NCBI GenBank assembly: GCA_030044035.1
Contig: JASHWN010000152.1
Span: 1-9,916 of the forward strand
Length of the DNA stretch: 9,916 nt
Direction of reading: 5' to 3'
From: Xanthobacteraceae bacterium
Lineage (GTDB): Bacteria > Pseudomonadota > Alphaproteobacteria > Rhizobiales > Xanthobacteraceae
Positions 7,339-9,916 of the stretch are shown one piece after another. Each line of letters opens with the position of its first letter. Position 1 is the stretch's first letter. The notes under the pieces were generated by a model, which saw nothing but the letters and a program-made list of their open reading frames with translations, ran no database searches and had not been told where the DNA came from. The translations under genes were made by a program, and so were the position numbers.

Positions 7339-7411
7339 CGCTCGTCCCCGCGAAAGCGGGGACCCAGTTCTTTTCAAGTCCTCTGGATTCCCGCTTTCGC
7401 GGGAATGAGCG
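7339..7411. repeat. Two-armed palindromic intergenic repeat (copy 3, GAAA-loop type)
   Basis: The left hairpin is GTCCCCGC-GAAA-GCGGGGAC (7344-7363). The right hairpin is ATTCCCGC-TTTC-GCGGGAAT (7387-7406), which has a GAAA loop when read on the minus strand. The outer ends are CGCTC (7339) and GAGCG (7411), and the inner edges are CCCAG and CTGGAT. It is the same design as copy 1. It lies between the DenD-like gene and sfsA, starting 20 bases after the stop, where the first hairpin could end or stabilise the upstream mRNA. Confidence 0.78.
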
Positions 7412-7475
7412 CTTCCACCAGGACAATCAAAAAAGCCTTCCCACAGCTGCGCCTCACCGTCTATGAGTTGCAGCC

Positions 7476-8192
7476 ATGCGGTTCGGCACTCCGCTCATCC
7501 CGGCCATGCTGGCGCGCCGTTACAAGCGCTTTCTCGCAGACGTGATGTTCGAGTCCGGCGAGATGACGACGGTGCACGTCGCCAATCCCGGCGCCATGAC
7601 CGGACTCAACCGGCCCTATTCGCGAGTTTGGCTGTCGGATTCGCAAAATCCGATGCGCACGCTGCGCTACAGCTGGGAGCTGGTGGAAACCGATCTCGGC
7701 AGCGGTCCGGAACTGGTCGGCGTCAACACGGTGCTGCCCAACTTGCTGGTCGCCGAAGCGCTGGCCGCCGGGCTCATTCCCGAGCTGCGCGACTATCCGT
7801 CGATCCGCCGCGAGGTGAAATACGGCGTCGGCTCGCGCGCCGATTTCGTGCTCGAGGACGACAAGCGCCCGACCTGTTATCTGGAGATCAAGAACGTCCA
7901 TCTGATGCGCCAGCCGCATCGCGCCGAATTTCCCGATTGCGTGACGGCGCGCGGCGCCAAGCATCTGGAAGATCTTTCGCTGATGGTCGCCGGCGGCGCC
8001 CGTGCGGTGCTGTTGTTCGTCATCCAAATTCCTTCGGCCGACCGCTTCGCCGTGGCACGCGACATCGATCACGCTTATGCCGCCGGCTTCGACCGCGCGC
8101 GGCAGAAGGGCGTCGAAATGTTGGCGTGGCGCTGCAAGATCACCACCGGCGGCATCGAAATCGCCGCCCCGGTTCCGATCGTGGAAGAATGA
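7476..8192 (+). CDS. sfsA: SfsA family DNA-binding / nuclease-fold protein
   Basis: Full-length SfsA (238 residues; family about 230-240), named in E. coli for stimulating sugar fermentation genes but of unsettled biochemical role. The N-terminal part is the conserved OB-like start ([18 protein letters not shown], 7-24), followed by [12 protein letters not shown] (34-44), then [13 protein letters not shown]. The C-terminal part has a PD-(D/E)XK nuclease-like core, D123 (SRADFVL) and E137/K139 (CYLEIKN), followed by VHLM and a segment ending [16 protein letters not shown]. All three putative metal/active residues are intact. The family start motif fixes the ATG at 7476; no strong ribosome site precedes it. 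It lies directly upstream of map, an order that recurs in alphaproteobacteria. There is no reason to link it to the sugar-acid genes beyond adjacency. Confidence 0.95.
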   Translation: MRFGTPLIPAMLARRYKRFLADVMFESGEMTTVHVANPGAMTGLNRPYSRVWLSDSQNPMRTLRYSWELVETDLGSGPELVGVNTVLPNLLVAEALAAGLIPELRDYPSIRREVKYGVGSRADFVLEDDKRPTCYLEIKNVHLMRQPHRAEFPDCVTARGAKHLEDLSLMVAGGARAVLLFVIQIPSADRFAVARDIDHAYAAGFDRARQKGVEMLAWRCKITTGGIEIAAPVPIVEE

Positions 8193-8199
8193 CGCAAGC

Positions 8200-8288
8200 C
8201 GTCATTGCGAGCGAAGCGAAGCAATCCAGCGACCGGCACACTAAATCTGGATTGCTTCGTCGCCCCTGCGGGGCTCCTCGCAATGACG
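8200..8288. repeat. Two-armed palindromic intergenic repeat (copy 4, CGTCATTGCGAG type)
   Basis: The outer inverted ends are CGTCATTGCGAG (8200-8211) and CTCGCAATGACG (8277-8288, with a C/T variation just inside). The left arm carries GAGCGAAGCGAAGCAATCCAG; the right arm starts CTGGATTGCTTCG and has an inner GCCCC-TGC-GGGGC hairpin. The inner edges AATCCAG and CTGGATT pair. It lies seven bases after the sfsA stop and 113 bases before map, and is very like a repeat I remember as common in Bradyrhizobium genomes. Confidence 0.8.
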
Positions 8289-8401
8289 AAACCAGGCGCG
8301 GCGTGTGCGACTTGCTTGCGTTGCGCGCCGGCATGCTTACATTGCGGTTCGACTGGCGGCTTGCAGCCGCTTTCGCACCGCGGCTGACAATTTTTAGCGC
8401 C

Positions 8402-9226
8402 ATGACCTATGTGGAAGCGGCCTCGGCGCCGCTGCGCAAGACCGGACAGATCAAGATCCACGGCGCCGCCGCCTTCGAAGGCATGCGCAGGGCCGGCCGG
8501 CTCGCCGCCGAATGCCTCGACATGCTGGTCGGCGAGATCAAGCCGGGCGTGTCGACCGAGCGCATCGATCGCCTGGTCTACGAGTTCGGCCACGACCACG
8601 GCGCGATGCCGGCGACGCTGATGTATCGCGGCTACCGCAAGGCGACCTGCACCTCGGTCAATCATGTGGTCTGCCATGGCATCCCGTCCGACAAGCCGCT
8701 GCGCGACGGCGACATTCTCAACGTCGACGTGACGCTGATCCTCGACCACTGGCACGGCGATTCGAGCCGCATGTATGCGGTCGGCGAGATTCCGCGCCGC
8801 GCCGAGCGACTGATCGAGGTGACCTACGAGGCGATGATGCGCGGCATCGCCGCCATCAAGCCGGGCGGCACCACCGGCGACATCGGCCATGCCATCCAGA
8901 CCTATGTCGAGGCGCAGCACATGAGCGTGGTGCGCGACTTCTGCGGCCACGGTGTCGGGCGGCTGTTCCATGACGAGCCGAACGTCGTCCACGTCGGCCG
9001 GCCCGGCGAGGGCATCGTGCTCAAGCCCGGCATGTTCTTCACCGTCGAGCCGATGATCAATCTCGGACGCCCGCACGTCAAAGTGCTGTCCGACGGCTGG
9101 ACCGCGGTGACCCGCGACCGTTCGCTGTCGGCGCAATTCGAGCACTCGGTCGGCGTCACGCAGACCGGCGTCGAGATTTTCACGCTGTCGCCAAAAGGGC
9201 TCGATAAGCCGCCCTATCCGCGTTGA
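8402..9226 (+). CDS. map: Type I methionine aminopeptidase
   Basis: Removes the initiator methionine from new proteins at the ribosome; an essential housekeeping metalloenzyme. It is 274 residues, normal for type I with the short extension usual in alphaproteobacteria. All metal and catalytic residues are present: H92 (VCHGIPSD), metal ligands D109 (LNVDVT), D120 (HGDSS), H183 (CGHGVG), E216 (FFTVEP) and E247 (FEHSV), plus H190 (FHDEP). It lacks the N-terminal zinc-finger or SH3-binding linker of eukaryotic and actinobacterial forms. The ATG at 8402 gives the family's usual beginning (APLRKTGQIKIHG soon after the start). In-frame codons further upstream would only add repeat-derived residues. 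No strong ribosome site is visible. In many relatives radC follows map; here an exported protein gene follows. Confidence 0.97.
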   Translation: MTYVEAASAPLRKTGQIKIHGAAAFEGMRRAGRLAAECLDMLVGEIKPGVSTERIDRLVYEFGHDHGAMPATLMYRGYRKATCTSVNHVVCHGIPSDKPLRDGDILNVDVTLILDHWHGDSSRMYAVGEIPRRAERLIEVTYEAMMRGIAAIKPGGTTGDIGHAIQTYVEAQHMSVVRDFCGHGVGRLFHDEPNVVHVGRPGEGIVLKPGMFFTVEPMINLGRPHVKVLSDGWTAVTRDRSLSAQFEHSVGVTQTGVEIFTLSPKGLDKPPYPR

Positions 9227-9256
9227 GCCGGCGGCCGACGCACTGCCCGCGGCGGC

Positions 9257-9284
9257 TTGCGCCTCCATGCTGCGGCTCTATTAT
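9257..9284 (+). promoter_or_regulatory. Candidate sigma-70 promoter for the exported protein at 9303
   Basis: TTGCGC at 9257-9262 and TATTAT at 9279-9284 are separated by 16 bases. The -10 matches consensus at five of six positions and the -35 at three of six. Initiation would fall near 9291, giving an almost leaderless message for a start at 9294 or a very short leader for 9303. The spacing is acceptable, but the support is sequence similarity only. Confidence 0.35.
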
Positions 9285-9302
9285 CTGAACTGAATGACCC
9301 GC

Positions 9303-9701
9303 ATGACGTTTCACCGCGTCGGTTCGACAGTTGCTCTCGTCGCCGCGCTCGTGTTGGCCGCACCCTCGGCCGGCCGCGCCGGCGGCACCGGCTTCACCGA
9401 CGAGGACATCAACGCCTCCGACGGGCCGGCTTTTTTCGGTTTCGTGCGTGAGGTCGGCGGGCCGGGCATTGCCGACGCCAAGGTGACGGCCGAAGTGAAG
9501 GACCGCGGCGCGCTGGTGACGCGCACCGACATCATGGGCGTCTACAAAATTCCCGGCTTCGGCCAGGACGTCAATCCTGACGACGTGACCATCTCGTGCG
9601 CCAAGGACGGCTACAAAGAAGCGAACGTGCAGCGCCAGCCGCATGCCGCGGGCGATACCAAGGACCCGATCGAGGTCGAATGCTATCTGCAGAAGCAGTG
9701 A
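9303..9701 (+). CDS. Exported protein with carboxypeptidase-regulatory-like (Ig-like) domain
   Basis: Predicted periplasmic protein of 132 residues. The signal peptide runs from 1 to about 26: RVGSTVALVAALVLAAPSAG, with GRA at 24-26 before cleavage. The mature part (FTDEDINASDGPAFFGFVRE, then GIADAKVTAEVKD, TRTDIMGVYKIPG, DVTISCAKDGYKE) has the spacing of a carboxypeptidase regulatory-like beta-sandwich: a strand, a 'TD..G.Y.I' turn, then a strand ending in KDGY. These domains usually bind or scaffold outside the cytoplasm and are not enzymes. C99 and C127 could form a disulfide in the periplasm. An ATG at 9294 is in frame and would add three residues before the basic start; 9303 gives a cleaner signal peptide. 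Neither has a ribosome site. The next exported protein gene begins 20 bases after the stop, so the two may be co-expressed. Confidence 0.75.
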   Translation: MTFHRVGSTVALVAALVLAAPSAGRAGGTGFTDEDINASDGPAFFGFVREVGGPGIADAKVTAEVKDRGALVTRTDIMGVYKIPGFGQDVNPDDVTISCAKDGYKEANVQRQPHAAGDTKDPIEVECYLQKQ

Positions 9702-9721
9702 ACCGGCGCGGGGGCCGGGCC

Positions 9722-9916
9722 ATGCACAAACATCCCACGCTTGTCGCAGCGCTCGCGGCCGCCATCATGGTCGCGACTGCATCCGCCCTGTTGGCGCAGC
9801 CGGCGCCTGCGCCGCAGGCCGCAGCGCCGCCAGCGCCCGCACCGGCCGCACCGGTCGTGCCTGCGGCGCCCTACCCGATGACCATGGGCGATATGATGAA
9901 CGCGCTGGTGCAGCCG
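9722..9916 (+). CDS. Ala/Pro-rich exported protein, N-terminal part only (runs off window)
   Basis: An ATG at 9722 opens a frame that stays open to the window end (65 codons). It begins MHKHPTLVAALAAA, a short basic start and hydrophobic core, with a probable signal-peptidase site after about residue 25 (SALLA|QP). A low-complexity Ala/Pro linker (27-50) follows, then YPMTMGDMMNALVQP, where a folded domain seems to begin. Signal peptide plus Ala/Pro linker is the layout of many periplasmic hypothetical proteins in this bacterial group. It lies 20 bases after the preceding exported protein gene on the same strand. The function is unknown and the domain is cut off by the window edge. Confidence 0.65.
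   Translation, partial: MHKHPTLVAALAAAIMVATASALLAQPAPAPQAAAPPAPAPAAPVVPAAPYPMTMGDMMNALVQP

Noticed and set aside
3694..8288. Clustered palindromes considered as a CRISPR array.
   Set aside because: The elements are separated by whole genes, differ in sequence and have no regular repeat-spacer pattern or cas genes.
7463..8401. Open frame upstream of and in frame with map, running across sfsA, which could suggest a 587-residue fusion.
   Set aside because: The upstream part is the wrong frame of sfsA plus the palindromic repeat. Map begins at 8402 with the usual family N-terminus, and sfsA is intact in its own frame.
8075..9268. Long minus-strand open frame (397 codons) opposite map.
   Set aside because: It is an antisense shadow of a well-conserved gene and runs through an intergenic repeat; there is no recognisable protein.

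Overview
The window is GC-rich coding DNA from an alphaproteobacterium, most likely a Hyphomicrobiales member of the Bradyrhizobium/Rhodopseudomonas/Pseudolabrys type. The evidence is the strong G/C bias that leaves long spurious open frames on both strands, the sfsA-map gene pair, the style of the small exported proteins, and dispersed 'CGTCATT...CCGG/GCGAG' palindromic repeats of a kind I remember from those genomes. The genus call is inference.

Layout. Positions 1-1490 are read leftwards: a class I/II PLP aminotransferase cut by the window edge (1-1126) and a 69-residue secreted peptide (1281-1490), with a hairpin terminator candidate between them. A 361-bp gap (1491-1851) with an unusually AT-rich core separates these from a rightward run. 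That run holds an IlvD/Edd dehydratase closest to D-xylonate dehydratase (1852-3660), an isocitrate lyase/PEP mutase superfamily protein (3853-4704), a GNAT acetyltransferase joined to it by an ATGA overlap (4701-5408), an SDR resembling DHRS6 and 2-keto-3-deoxy-L-fuconate dehydrogenase (5422-6180), and an extended SDR resembling D-erythronate dehydrogenase DenD (6335-7318). Next come the conserved sfsA (7476-8192) and map (8402-9226), then two exported proteins of unknown function (9303-9701, and 9722 to the window edge).

How the genes may work together. The dehydratase would turn a sugar acid such as D-xylonate into a 2-keto-3-deoxy acid. The DHRS6-like SDR belongs to a group that includes enzymes oxidising such acids. 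The Mg-dependent lyase-fold protein could act in C-C cleavage, and the DenD-like enzyme handles four-carbon acids in characterised systems. Together they look like a sugar-acid catabolic module. No transporter, regulator, aldolase of the DapA family or FAH-type hydrolase is visible here, so the pathway is incomplete or has parts elsewhere.

Every gap longer than about 100 bp between the rightward genes from 3661 to 8401 contains one two-armed palindromic repeat (four in all). They share an architecture but differ in sequence. I found no tRNA, rRNA, CRISPR array, insertion sequence or phage gene. Most of the window is ordinary metabolism and housekeeping; the sugar-acid module and the repeat family are the parts worth a second look.
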